A stretch of DNA of 13,176 bases from Pseudomonadota bacterium (GTDB lineage Bacteria; Pseudomonadota; Gammaproteobacteria; Burkholderiales; Ferrovaceae), in NCBI GenBank assembly GCA_021804705.1, contig JAJZHC010000022.1, forward strand, positions 1 through 13,176. The letters are read 5' to 3'. Below the pieces are notes generated by a model. The model ran no database searches. It was not told where the DNA came from and saw only the letters and a list, made by a program, of their open reading frames with translations. Both the position numbers and the translations under genes were made by a program. This document shows positions 1-7,535 of the stretch, one piece after another (the first letter of the stretch is position 1; each line of letters opens with the position of its first letter).

Positions 1-2
1 AC

Positions 3-155
3 CTGACGCAAATTCATGCGGAAATCGCGGGTGATACCTACTTCCCGGAAATCGATCGGGCGCAATGGCAGGAAGTGTCACGCGTGGAAAGACCGCGGGA
101 CGCGCAGAATGCCTATGACCTCACTTTCTTGACGCTGGATCGCTGTCTGTCCTGA
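3..155 (+). CDS. folA: Dihydrofolate reductase, C-terminal 50 residues (5' end outside window)
   Basis: Partial gene running in from the left edge; the frame opens at base 3 and ends at the TGA at 153-155. The 50 visible residues match the end of bacterial chromosomal dihydrofolate reductase, which reduces dihydrofolate to tetrahydrofolate with NADPH in the cytoplasm. Recognisable parts are the segment LTQIHAEIAGDTYFP, equivalent to the E. coli LTHIDAEVEGDTHFP strand near the cofactor site, then a W..V segment and a final strand AYDLTFLTLDR. The catalytic N-terminal half lies outside, so completeness cannot be judged. The gene converges on phaM with only 20 nt between stop codons, and no hairpin-plus-T-run terminator is visible there. 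The identity rests on this short but characteristic tail. Confidence 0.85.
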   Translation: MTQIHAEIAGDTYFPEIDRAQWQEVSRVERPRDAQNAYDLTFLTLDRCLS

Positions 156-175
156 TCAGACTTTGCAATAACCAC

Positions 176-565
176 TCAGCTTTTTGGAGAAGGTTTTTTG
201 CCGTTCCCCGACGGTTTTGCAGCAGGGTCAGGGGGGGCTTTGTCCGCGCCCATGAAGGCCCAGGGCCATAGTGCCGGGTTGAGCATTGGATTGTCCTGGG
301 ACGGCGCGCCCGAAGGCTTGCCCGACTCGTTGCCCTGGGTTGGCGTCAGCAGGGCGCGCTGATACTCCAGGGTCTTGATGGTCAATTCCAGCATGCCCAC
401 ATTGCTGTTGAGCCAGTGCTTGACAGTGGTCAGCTCGCTGATTTTTTTGTCGAGATCGTCCACACCAAGCCCGGCCATCATGAGGTTTTGCATTGGAAAC
501 GCCATGGGGTTGATCATCTTCTGGAACATTTCGAAGATTTCACCGGGCTTTTTTTCGTCGGCCAT
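176..565 (-). CDS. phaM: PhaM-like polyhydroxyalkanoate granule-associated protein
   Basis: A 129-residue protein resembling PhaM, the betaproteobacterial factor that sits on PHB granules, activates the PHA synthase PhaC and links granules to the nucleoid. The diagnostic part is residues 37-73: DDLDKKISELTTVKHWLNSN followed by a GMLELTIKTLEYQRALL helix, the conserved core of the family, with a Met/Pro-rich segment before it (19-31). Residues 74-129 are low-complexity, rich in Pro, Gly, Ser and Ala, and end in a basic tail (AAKPSGNGKKPSPKS). That tail recalls the histone-like Lys/Pro/Ala tail of Ralstonia PhaM that binds DNA, though it is shorter. The ATG (563-565) lies 2 nt after the phaZ stop with no good ribosome binding site, so translation is probably coupled to phaZ. 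Recognition is by motif memory; the in vivo role is inferred. Confidence 0.78.
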   Translation of the reverse strand: MADEKKPGEIFEMFQKMINPMAFPMQNLMMAGLGVDDLDKKISELTTVKHWLNSNVGMLELTIKTLEYQRALLTPTQGNESGKPSGAPSQDNPMLNPALWPWAFMGADKAPPDPAAKPSGNGKKPSPKS

Positions 566-567
566 GG

Positions 568-1788
568 TCAGGATACGCTCGCAATGAACTTGCGGATTTC
601 GGGGTAGATAATTTCACGAAAACGGCGACCACTGAAGATGCCGTAGTGTCCTACTTCACGGGCCAGAAGATGATGGCGCTGTGCCGCAGGAATGTTGACG
701 CAGAGGTCGTGCGCTGCGGCCGTCTGGCCATTTCCGGAAATATCGTCGAACTCGCCTTCCACTGTCAGCAAAGCGGTTTGGGTGATGGCTTCTGGCCGCA
801 CAGGCTCGTTGCAGGAAACGAGGGAGCCCATGGCCAGTGCGTGTCGGTGAAAAACCCGGTCGAGCGTTTCCAGATAGTATTCGGCCGGAAGATCCATCAC
901 GGCATTGTATTCATCGTAGAACTTGCGATGCGCATTTGCGCTGTCGCCGTCACCCTGAACCAGATGCCGGTAGAAATCGCGATGGGAATCAATGTGACGA
1001 CCAGGATTCATGGCTACAAAACCGGCATGTTGCAAAAAACCGGGATAAACACGCCGAAGATAACCTGGATATCTGACCGGCACACGATAGATGACCTGAT
1101 TTTCAAACCACACTAGTGGCCTTTCCTTGGCAAAATTGTTGACGGTCGTCGGATTTTTTCGGGTGTCGATGGGGCCACCCATCATGACCATTGAGCGTGG
1201 CTGCTCAGACTCTGACCGGGCCGCCATCAGGGCTACCGCAGCCAGCGTGGGTACGGTGGGTTGACACACCGACACCACGTGGACGTTGGGGCCCAGAAAA
1301 CGAATGAACTCCTGGACATATCGCACATAATCGTCAAAATGGAAGGCCCCTTCCGAGAGGGGCACCATTTTGGCATCACGCCAGTCGGTGATGGTGACGT
1401 CGAAGTCATGGATGAAAGCACGCACGGTATCGCGCAACAGTGTTGCAAAATGCCCCGATAGCGGTGCAACGATCAAGACTTGGGGTTGCCCGGAAAAATT
1501 GCCCACCCGCACAAAGCGGCGCAATTGACAAAAGGGCTTCTCCAGCGTGACTTGCTCGACGATCGGTACCGTGACCCCTTCGATGACCGTTTCCTGGATT
1601 CCAAAAGCGGGTTTCTCGTACCGCTGTGTGGTTCTGAGCAACAATTCGGAACCTGCAGACACCATGCGCCCCACTGGCGTGTAGCTGAGCGGACTATAGG
1701 GGCTGCCATACAAACTGGCCGTCGATTGGGCCCATAGTCTCAAGCTCATGAATGAGGCATGCTGCAACTCGTGAAGTTCGTATAACAT
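568..1788 (-). CDS. phaZ: Intracellular polyhydroxybutyrate depolymerase
   Basis: A 406-residue cytoplasmic alpha/beta hydrolase of the intracellular PHB depolymerase family (PhaZa1 type of Ralstonia), which mobilises native PHB granules. No signal peptide is present, as expected. The N-terminus (MLYELHELQHASF...LWAQSTA) is typical, including the later YEKPAFG block at 57-63. The nucleophile elbow is SVCQP with Cys175 in place of the usual lipase-box serine, a hallmark of this family. The acid is probably Asp348 or Asp349 in EGEFDDISG, and the base is His381 in REVGHYGIFSG. The motif DWRDAKMVPLSEGAF (135-149) is also characteristic. Length is close to the family norm. An AGAGGAA ribosome binding site lies 5 nt before the ATG. 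The gene is followed directly by phaM and diverges from pip across a 31-nt spacer. Confidence 0.93.
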   Translation of the reverse strand: MLYELHELQHASFMSLRLWAQSTASLYGSPYSPLSYTPVGRMVSAGSELLLRTTQRYEKPAFGIQETVIEGVTVPIVEQVTLEKPFCQLRRFVRVGNFSGQPQVLIVAPLSGHFATLLRDTVRAFIHDFDVTITDWRDAKMVPLSEGAFHFDDYVRYVQEFIRFLGPNVHVVSVCQPTVPTLAAVALMAARSESEQPRSMVMMGGPIDTRKNPTTVNNFAKERPLVWFENQVIYRVPVRYPGYLRRVYPGFLQHAGFVAMNPGRHIDSHRDFYRHLVQGDGDSANAHRKFYDEYNAVMDLPAEYYLETLDRVFHRHALAMGSLVSCNEPVRPEAITQTALLTVEGEFDDISGNGQTAAAHDLCVNIPAAQRHHLLAREVGHYGIFSGRRFREIIYPEIRKFIASVS

Positions 1789-1806
1789 TCAGTTCCTCTG
1801 GAACGA

Positions 1807-1818
1807 TTTCTTAAGAAA
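1807..1818. promoter_or_regulatory. 12-bp perfect palindrome in the phaZ/pip divergent spacer (candidate operator)
   Basis: TTTCTTAAGAAA is a perfect dyad lying between the divergent starts of phaZ (1788) and pip (1820). A possible phaZ promoter on the minus strand (TTTCCA at 1842-1847, 16-nt spacer, TATCAT at 1820-1825) would place the start of transcription near 1813, inside the palindrome. The right half (AAGAAA) may also be the weak ribosome binding site of pip. The repeat is seen directly; an operator role is inference. Confidence 0.3.
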
Positions 1819-1819
1819 C

Positions 1820-2812
1820 ATGATACCCGAGATAAATCCCCTGGAAAATTTGAATTCCAAGCAACCCACCGATCCACTTTACCCACGCGTCGATCCACAT
1901 GACTGCGGCTGGCTGGCAGTCACCCCACCGCACCAGATTTACTGGGAACAATCGGGTAACCCGCATGGCATACCCGTAGTGTTTCTGCACGGCGGGCCAG
2001 GTGCCGGCGCTGGCCCGATGCATCGTCGTTTTTTTGACCCGGCGTTTTATCGCATCATCATTTTCGATCAACGCGGCGCGGGCCGCTCACGCCCCCTGGG
2101 CTGCATCAGCGACAACACGACGCTCCTCTTGATCGAGGACATGGAGCGCCTGCGTAAGATGTTCCAGGTTGAACGCTGGCTTGTATTTGGCGGTTCATGG
2201 GGCAGTACGCTGGCACTGGCCTATGCCGAGACCCACCCCGAGCGATGCCTCGGCCTCATCCTGCGCGGCATATTTCTCTGCCGCCCCTCCGAAATCCACT
2301 GGTTCCTATACGGGTTACGTGCCATTTTTCCTGAAGCCTGGCGCACTTTTGCTCATTTCATTCCCGAAGCCGAACGCAATGACCTGCTGCAGGCCTACCA
2401 TCAGCGCCTCAGCAATCCAGACCCAGCCATTCACATGCCTGCAGCCCGGCATTGGAGTTCTTACGAAGGCGCCTGCTCCACCCTCCTTCCCAGTGCGGAT
2501 ACTGTGGCTCATTTTTCCAGCGATACGGTAGCCCTGGGTCTGGCAAGGATTGAAGCCCATTATTTTACAAACCACATCTTTTTGCCCGAAAACAGCCTGA
2601 TGGATCGCATCCGTAGCATTGCCCATCTTCCGGGAGTGATCGTGCAGGGAAGGTACGACGGCGTCTGCCCCATCGTAACCGCTGATGATCTGCACCAGGC
2701 CTGGCCTGAGGCTGAATATGCTGTTGTTCCAGATGCAGGACACTCGGCTTTCGAGCCCGGGATTCTGCGCCAGCTGGTGCTGGCCACGGACCGCTTCAAG
2801 AGCCGTCTTTAG
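1820..2812 (+). CDS. pip: Proline iminopeptidase (peptidase family S33)
   Basis: A 330-residue alpha/beta hydrolase that removes N-terminal proline from peptides in the cytoplasm. Motifs in order: the family N-terminus LYPRVDPHDCGWLAV (20-34), the oxyanion-hole loop HGGPGAG (57-63), DQRGAGRS (83-90) typical of prolyl iminopeptidases, the nucleophile elbow GGSWGS with Ser126, the acid Asp280 in GRYDGVCP, and the base His308 in AGHSAFEP. A helical cap domain lies at roughly 145-265. All catalytic residues are present and the length is normal for the family (about 310-330). The ATG at 1820 has only a weak AAGAAA site upstream; a -10-like TATAAC at 1781-1786 would give a leader of about 27 nt but has no good -35. 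The gene is alone on this strand between two minus-strand blocks, and its TAG overlaps the stop of nudL. Confidence 0.92.
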   Translation: MIPEINPLENLNSKQPTDPLYPRVDPHDCGWLAVTPPHQIYWEQSGNPHGIPVVFLHGGPGAGAGPMHRRFFDPAFYRIIIFDQRGAGRSRPLGCISDNTTLLLIEDMERLRKMFQVERWLVFGGSWGSTLALAYAETHPERCLGLILRGIFLCRPSEIHWFLYGLRAIFPEAWRTFAHFIPEAERNDLLQAYHQRLSNPDPAIHMPAARHWSSYEGACSTLLPSADTVAHFSSDTVALGLARIEAHYFTNHIFLPENSLMDRIRSIAHLPGVIVQGRYDGVCPIVTADDLHQAWPEAEYAVVPDAGHSAFEPGILRQLVLATDRFKSRL

Positions 2813-3462
2813 GACGAGCCTGCTGAAAGAACCTGGTAGAGATCCACCAGAATGCCGGCCGTGGCCCCCCATATGTTATGTTGCTGCCAGGGGATGGCGT
2901 AATACTGACGCATACGCCCGTCTTTGACGTCCTGCTGCAGGACGTGTCGGGCAGGGTCGAAAAAATAAGCCAGAGGCACTTCAAAAGCTTCGGCCACTTC
3001 GAAGGAATCAATGCTCAACTGAAACGGAGGTTCGATCCAGCCCACGACCGGCACGACCCTGTAACCGGTTGGAATGAAGTATTCGCGCAGCGTGCCCAGA
3101 AGATGCACCTGATGACGGGGCAAACCGATTTCTTCTTCAGTTTCCCGCAGGGCGGTATTCACTTCCGAGGCATCGTGGGGCTCCACGCGCCCCCCGGGAA
3201 AACTGATCTGGCCGGCATGATCGCTCAGGTGATCAGTGCGGCGCGTCAGGAGTACCTGCACGCCTTCCGGACGCGCCACCAGCGGAACCAGCACCGCCGC
3301 AGGCGTAGCGAGGGCACAAGCCTCAGGCGTCATCATGATGCGCCCGTCAAAGTGCGGAACGTCGGCAGGATCACGCAAGCGGTCCTTCAGCCATTCCCTC
3401 AAATCATGCCGACGTACTGAGTCCTGACCCAACCGTTCAATCAGGGCAGGTTGTGCGTTCAC
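2809..3462 (-). CDS. nudL: Nudix hydrolase, coenzyme A diphosphatase (NudL/YeaB type)
   Basis: A 217-residue Nudix protein of the CoA diphosphatase subfamily, which cleaves CoA or its derivatives to 3',5'-ADP and phosphopantetheine. The subfamily signature LLTRRTDHLSDHAGQISFPG (71-90) runs straight into the Nudix box, which ends REtEEEIGL (106-114) and holds the metal-binding glutamates. Asp97 stands where the canonical box has Glu, and the spacing is one residue longer than canonical; both are usual for this subfamily. A conserved YFIPTGYRVVPVVG block follows (128-141). Translation starts at a GTG (3460-3462) one nucleotide after the hppA stop, without a clear ribosome binding site, suggesting coupling to hppA. 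Its TAA shares bases with the convergent pip TAG. The CoA-specific activity is inferred from the signature; another dinucleotide substrate is possible. Confidence 0.87.
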   Translation of the reverse strand: MNAQPALIERLGQDSVRRHDLREWLKDRLRDPADVPHFDGRIMMTPEACALATPAAVLVPLVARPEGVQVLLTRRTDHLSDHAGQISFPGGRVEPHDASEVNTALRETEEEIGLPRHQVHLLGTLREYFIPTGYRVVPVVGWIEPPFQLSIDSFEVAEAFEVPLAYFFDPARHVLQQDVKDGRMRQYYAIPWQQHNIWGATAGILVDLYQVLSAGSS

Positions 3463-3463
3463 T

Positions 3464-5491
3464 TCAATGCAGCAGCGGAACGATCATCAATGCCACGATA
3501 TTGATGATCTTGATCATGGGATTGACCGCTGGGCCGGCGGTGTCCTTGTAGGGGTCGCCTACCGTGTCACCAGTCACTGCAGCTTTATGCGCGTCAGAGC
3601 CCTTGCCACCAAAGTGATCATCCTCGATGTACTTTTTGGCATTGTCCCAGGCTCCCCCCCCCGTGGTCATGGAGATGGCGACGAACAGCCCCGTGATGAT
3701 GGTACCCATCAATACGCCACCCAGGGCCTTGGCGCCCAGCACCAAACCCACGACGACTGGAACCAGCACTGGCAGCAACGAAGGAATGATCATTTCCTTG
3801 ATGGCTGCCTTGGTCAGCAAGTCTACGGCACGGGTGTAATCCGGTCGTTGTGCCCCGGTCATGATTCCAGTCATTTCACGGAACTGGCGTCGCACTTCGA
3901 GCACCACGGCACCTGCCGAGCGCCCTACCGCCTCCATGGCCATGGCCGCAAACAGGTAGGGGATCATGCCGCCAATAAACAACCCCACGATGACCATGTG
4001 ATCAGAAAGGTCGAATATGGTCTCTCGACCCAACGACCCTGAAAGCTGGTGGGTATAGTCGGCGAACAACACCAGGGCGGCAAGCCCGGCGGAGCCGATG
4101 GCATAGCCTTTGGTCACAGCCTTGGTGGTATTACCCACAGCATCCAGCGGGTCGGTAATGTTACGGATGGCTGGTGGCAAGCCAGACATTTCTGCAATGC
4201 CGCCTGCGTTATCGGTAATCGGGCCATAGGCGTCCAGTGCTACCACGATACCTGCCATGGATAGCATGGAAGTGGCTGCAATGGCAATGGCATAGAGGCC
4301 ACCCAGGGCATGGGCGCCCAGAATACCCAGGCAGATCACCAGCACGGGAGCGGCGGTGGACTTCATGGAAATGCCAAGACCGGCAATGATGTTGGTGGCA
4401 TGCCCGGTTGTGGAGGCTTCTGCCACCGTCTGCACAGGCGAATATTCCGTTGCAGTGTAGTACTCGGTGATCACCACAAGCGCTGCGGTGACTGCGAGAC
4501 CAATGAGGGAAGCAAGCCACAGATCCATCGACGAGATGCCGGCCGGATTATTGCCCATCAGCAGGGTCGTGATGGGGTAGAACGCCACCGCGGCAATCCC
4601 GCCTGCCACAATCAATCCCCGGTAGAGAGCATTCATGATCTTTCCGCCAACGCGTGCCTTGACGAAATAGGTGCCAATGATCGAAGAGATGATGGAAACC
4701 CCGCCTAGCGCCAGCGGATAAATCAGCGCATTTTCAAAACCATTCATCACCAGGGCGCCTAGCAACATGGTGGCGATGATGGTGACAGCGTAAGTTTCAA
4801 ATAAATCGGCTGCCATGCCTGCGCAGTCACCCACGTTGTCGCCCACGTTGTCGGCAATCACGGCGGGATTGCGAGGGTCATCCTCTGGAATGCCTGCCTC
4901 CACCTTTCCTACGAGGTCGGCACCGACATCCGCACCCTTGGTGAATATTCCGCCCCCCAGGCGTGCAAAAATGGAAATGAGCGAACCGCCGAAAGCAAGT
5001 CCCACCAATGGCGTGGCGTCCACTACTGCTCCTGCAGGGGTCATGTACTGCAGGATGGCAAAGTAGCCAGTCACACCCAACAATCCCAACCCGACAACCA
5101 GCATGCCTGTTACGGCCCCGCCGCGAAAAGCCACGGCGAGCGCTGCATTCAATCCGTCATGCGCGGCCTGCGCGGTGCGCACATTGGCCCTGACCGAGAC
5201 GTTCATCCCGATGAAGCCCGTGGCGCCGGAAGCCAGGGCGCCGATGGCAAAACCGATGGCTGTCTTGGCTCCCAAGGCAAAGAGGATCACTACGAAAAGA
5301 ATGGCGCCCACCAATGCGATGGTCCGGTATTGACGATTGAGATAGGCGGATGCCCCTTCCTGAATGGCGGCTGCAATTTCCTGCATGCGCGCATTACCAT
5401 TCGGTTTTGCAAGAACCCACTGATATGAACTGAGACTATAGACAAGAGCCAGAACTGCGCAAACCAGGGCAAACAAGACACCTTGTGACAT
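3464..5491 (-). CDS. hppA: Membrane-bound proton-translocating pyrophosphatase (K+-independent type)
   Basis: A 675-residue integral membrane pump of about 16 helices that hydrolyses cytoplasmic PPi and moves protons outward. Substrate-binding motifs are intact: DVGADLVGKVE (188-198, a DX7KXE motif), DDPRNPAVIADNVGDNVGDC (204-223), TDNAGGIAEM (426-435) and the C-terminal GDTVGDPYKDTAGPAVNP (641-658). Lys457 in GNTTKAVTKG is the residue that distinguishes K+-independent enzymes; K+-dependent ones have Ala there. Length and N-terminus agree with bacterial H+-PPases. A strong AGGGAGA site precedes the ATG by about 5 nt. The gene follows pfp by 30 nt and is followed by nudL after 1 nt, so the three are probably co-transcribed. 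It is also known as hpp. Running in reverse, such pumps can make PPi from proton motive force. Confidence 0.97.
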   Translation of the reverse strand: MSQGVLFALVCAVLALVYSLSSYQWVLAKPNGNARMQEIAAAIQEGASAYLNRQYRTIALVGAILFVVILFALGAKTAIGFAIGALASGATGFIGMNVSVRANVRTAQAAHDGLNAALAVAFRGGAVTGMLVVGLGLLGVTGYFAILQYMTPAGAVVDATPLVGLAFGGSLISIFARLGGGIFTKGADVGADLVGKVEAGIPEDDPRNPAVIADNVGDNVGDCAGMAADLFETYAVTIIATMLLGALVMNGFENALIYPLALGGVSIISSIIGTYFVKARVGGKIMNALYRGLIVAGGIAAVAFYPITTLLMGNNPAGISSMDLWLASLIGLAVTAALVVITEYYTATEYSPVQTVAEASTTGHATNIIAGLGISMKSTAAPVLVICLGILGAHALGGLYAIAIAATSMLSMAGIVVALDAYGPITDNAGGIAEMSGLPPAIRNITDPLDAVGNTTKAVTKGYAIGSAGLAALVLFADYTHQLSGSLGRETIFDLSDHMVIVGLFIGGMIPYLFAAMAMEAVGRSAGAVVLEVRRQFREMTGIMTGAQRPDYTRAVDLLTKAAIKEMIIPSLLPVLVPVVVGLVLGAKALGGVLMGTIITGLFVAISMTTGGGAWDNAKKYIEDDHFGGKGSDAHKAAVTGDTVGDPYKDTAGPAVNPMIKIINIVALMIVPLLH

Positions 5492-5521
5492 TTTTATCTC
5501 CCTATTGTGATGCTGCAGACA

Positions 5522-6784
5522 CTACACCTTGAACGCGGTCTTCAACTTCTTCGGGACGGCGATGTTCCTTAAAGTAACGTAGTCGGGTAAACCGTTTTTG
5601 AACGGCGGAAAATCCTCACCAGCGATGAGGGGCTCGAGATACCGGCGGCATTTGGCGGTGATGCCGAAACCATCAGCCGTGATGAAGTCGCGAGGCAACA
5701 TTTTTTCCTGGTTGGCAACATCGGCCAGGGACGCCATGCCGACTTTCCAGACATAGGGTTTGCTGGACTTGCGCACGACAATGGGCATGACAGCGTTATG
5801 CCCCTTGAGGGCAAACTCCACGGCTGCCTTGCCCATAGCATAGGCCTGTGCCACGTCTGTTCTGGAAGCAATGTGGCGCGCTGCGCGCTGCAAGTAATCC
5901 GCCACCGCCCAGTGATATTTATAACCCAGACGCTCACGTACCAGATTGGCAATGACCGGCGCCACACCGCCCAGTTGTGCGTGTCCAAAGGCATCGCGCA
6001 GCCCGCTTTCAGAAAGAAACTTTCCTTCGGCATCCTGCAGACCTTCGGATACGCCAATAACGCAGTACCCCTTTTCCTTGACAGTCTGATCTACGCGCTC
6101 CAGGAATTTTTGTGGCTCGAAGGGAATTTCGGGAAACAACAGGATATGCGGAACCGCACCAGGTTTGTCAGCAGCCAGTCCGCAAGCTGCCGTGATCCAT
6201 CCTGCGTGGCGCCCCATCACTTCCAGCACGAACACCTTGGTGGAGGTCTTGGCCATGGAAGCCACGTCAAAACCTGCCTCGCGTATGGAAGTGGCCACAT
6301 ATTTGGCCACCGAGCCAAACCCCGGGCAGCAATCCGTCAGGGGCAGATCGTTGTCTACCGTTTTGGGAATGCCCACACATTGAATGGGATAGGCCAGTTG
6401 CTGTCCTATTTGCGAAACCTTATAGGCTGTATCCTGCGAATCCCCACCACCGTTGTAAAAAAAGTAACGGATGTTGTGGGCGCGAAACACCTCGATCAGC
6501 CGCTCATATTCGGCGCGATTCTGCTCAAGGCCCTTGAGTTTGTAGCGGGCCGAACCGAAGGCTCCTGCTGGGGTATGCCGCAGGGCGCGAATGGCCGCTT
6601 CAGATTCCTTGGTGGTATCGATGAGGTCTTCGGTGAGCGCACCCAGAATGCCGTGACGGCCAGCATACAGCTTGCCGATCTTGTCGCGATGCTTGCGCGC
6701 CGTTTCGATCACTCCACAAGCGCTGGCATTAATGACCGCCGTTACACCACCCGATTGGGCGTAAAACGCATTGGGTTTAGCCAT
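5522..6784 (-). CDS. pfp: Pyrophosphate-dependent 6-phosphofructokinase
   Basis: A 420-residue phosphofructokinase that uses PPi instead of ATP and works reversibly between fructose 6-phosphate and fructose 1,6-bisphosphate. Visible motifs are the N-terminal QSGGVTAVINAS (10-21), NGGGDSQDT (111-119), PKTVDNDLP (140-148) with the presumed catalytic base Asp144, and MGRHAGW (190-196), which binds the sugar phosphate. Two residues mark PPi use: Asp115, where ATP enzymes have Gly (Gly104 in E. coli PfkA), and Lys141, where they have Gly124. Length fits the single-subunit bacterial PPi group. Its position 22 nt after adk and 30 nt before hppA puts a PPi consumer and a PPi-coupled pump in one transcription unit, an arrangement known from methanotrophs such as Methylococcus. 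The reversible enzyme could also stand in for fructose bisphosphatase; whether it does cannot be told here. Confidence 0.95.
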   Translation of the reverse strand: MAKPNAFYAQSGGVTAVINASACGVIETARKHRDKIGKLYAGRHGILGALTEDLIDTTKESEAAIRALRHTPAGAFGSARYKLKGLEQNRAEYERLIEVFRAHNIRYFFYNGGGDSQDTAYKVSQIGQQLAYPIQCVGIPKTVDNDLPLTDCCPGFGSVAKYVATSIREAGFDVASMAKTSTKVFVLEVMGRHAGWITAACGLAADKPGAVPHILLFPEIPFEPQKFLERVDQTVKEKGYCVIGVSEGLQDAEGKFLSESGLRDAFGHAQLGGVAPVIANLVRERLGYKYHWAVADYLQRAARHIASRTDVAQAYAMGKAAVEFALKGHNAVMPIVVRKSSKPYVWKVGMASLADVANQEKMLPRDFITADGFGITAKCRRYLEPLIAGEDFPPFKNGLPDYVTLRNIAVPKKLKTAFKV

Positions 6785-6806
6785 GGAGATTTCCGGTCCT
6801 CGTCAA

Positions 6807-7463
6807 TCAGTGTTTGAGAGCCTCAAAAATGGCGTCGCGAATGGATTCAACGGCACCGGTACCCGCCACTTTGACGTAACGGGGGGCATCGCCGTTGCCC
6901 TTGGCTGCCCATTGAGCGTAATAGTCCACCAGGGGGCGCGTCTGGGCGTGGTAAATCTCCAGGCGCTTGCGCACGATTTCCTCGCGGTCATCCTCACGTT
7001 GCAACAGCGCCTCACCGGTCACGTCGTCCCTTCCGGCAACCTTGGGCGGGCTGTATTGGGTGTGGTAAATCCGCCCCGAAGCCACATGAACCCGGCGCCC
7101 TGACATGCGCGAAATGATTTCGGCGTCCGCCACGTCGATCTCCACCACGAAGTCCAGCTTGACGCCGGCACTGCGCATGGCTTCAGCCTGGGGAATGGTT
7201 CTTGGAAACCCGTCGAAAAGAAACCCATGGGCACAATCCGGCTGGGCGATACGATCCTTGACGAGGCCGATAATGATGTCATCGGAAACAAGCCTGCCGC
7301 TATCCATCACTTTTTTGGCGGCAAGGCCGAGTGGCGTTCCCGCCTTGACTGCAGCACGCAACATGTCACCTGTCGAGATCTGGGGAATCCCGTAATGCTC
7401 CTTGATGTAACTCGCCTGCGTCCCCTTTCCGGCACCCGGCGCCCCCAACAAAATCACCCGCAT
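6807..7463 (-). CDS. adk: Adenylate kinase
   Basis: A 218-residue long-form adenylate kinase interconverting ATP + AMP and 2 ADP. The P-loop GAPGAGKGT is at 7-15, the AMP-site segment STGDMLRAAV at 30-39, and FDGFPRT at 83-89. The LID at 122-159 (GRRVHVASGRIYH...PPKV.GRDDVTGE) is the non-zinc, hydrogen-bonded type of proteobacteria rather than the four-cysteine type. All arginines expected in the CORE and LID are present by eye. A GGGAG ribosome binding site lies 8 nt before the ATG. The gene follows kdsB by 46 nt, the largest gap in the run, and precedes pfp by 22 nt. In this context it links the envelope genes upstream with the adenylate/PPi genes downstream. Confidence 0.97.
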   Translation of the reverse strand: MRVILLGAPGAGKGTQASYIKEHYGIPQISTGDMLRAAVKAGTPLGLAAKKVMDSGRLVSDDIIIGLVKDRIAQPDCAHGFLFDGFPRTIPQAEAMRSAGVKLDFVVEIDVADAEIISRMSGRRVHVASGRIYHTQYSPPKVAGRDDVTGEALLQREDDREEIVRKRLEIYHAQTRPLVDYYAQWAAKGNGDAPRYVKVAGTGAVESIRDAIFEALKH

Positions 7464-7506
7464 ATCTACTGCTCCCTGACCCTACACTTGTTATGGTTAG
7501 TCCGAG

Positions 7507-7535
7507 AACCTACCCGGAAACCGGACGATGGTCAA
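7507..7535 (-). promoter_or_regulatory. Possible internal sigma70-type promoter for adk-pfp-hppA-nudL
   Basis: On the minus strand TTGACC (7530-7535, five of six to the -35 consensus) is separated by 17 nt from TAGGTT (7507-7512, three of six to the -10 consensus) at the very end of kdsB. Transcription would start near 7500, about 37 nt before the adk ATG. The -10 is poor and part of the match is coding sequence, so this is a weak prediction. Confidence 0.25.

Noticed and set aside
646..1116. Plus-strand open frame of 156 codons opposite phaZ
   Set aside because: Shadow of phaZ; no recognisable protein features.
2315..2872. Minus-strand open frame of 185 codons opposite pip and the nudL end
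   Set aside because: It is antisense to a well-supported pip gene, with no motif and no ribosome binding site in a sensible context.
3467..4042. Plus-strand open frame of 191 codons opposite the hppA 3' end
   Set aside because: It is His/Asp-rich as expected for the reverse of hydrophobic membrane codons, and overlaps a certain gene.
5798..6817. Long plus-strand open frame of 339 codons opposite pfp
   Set aside because: It lies wholly antisense to an unmistakable pfp gene with intact catalytic motifs, shows no recognisable domain, and has the composition expected of a shadow frame in GC-rich coding DNA.
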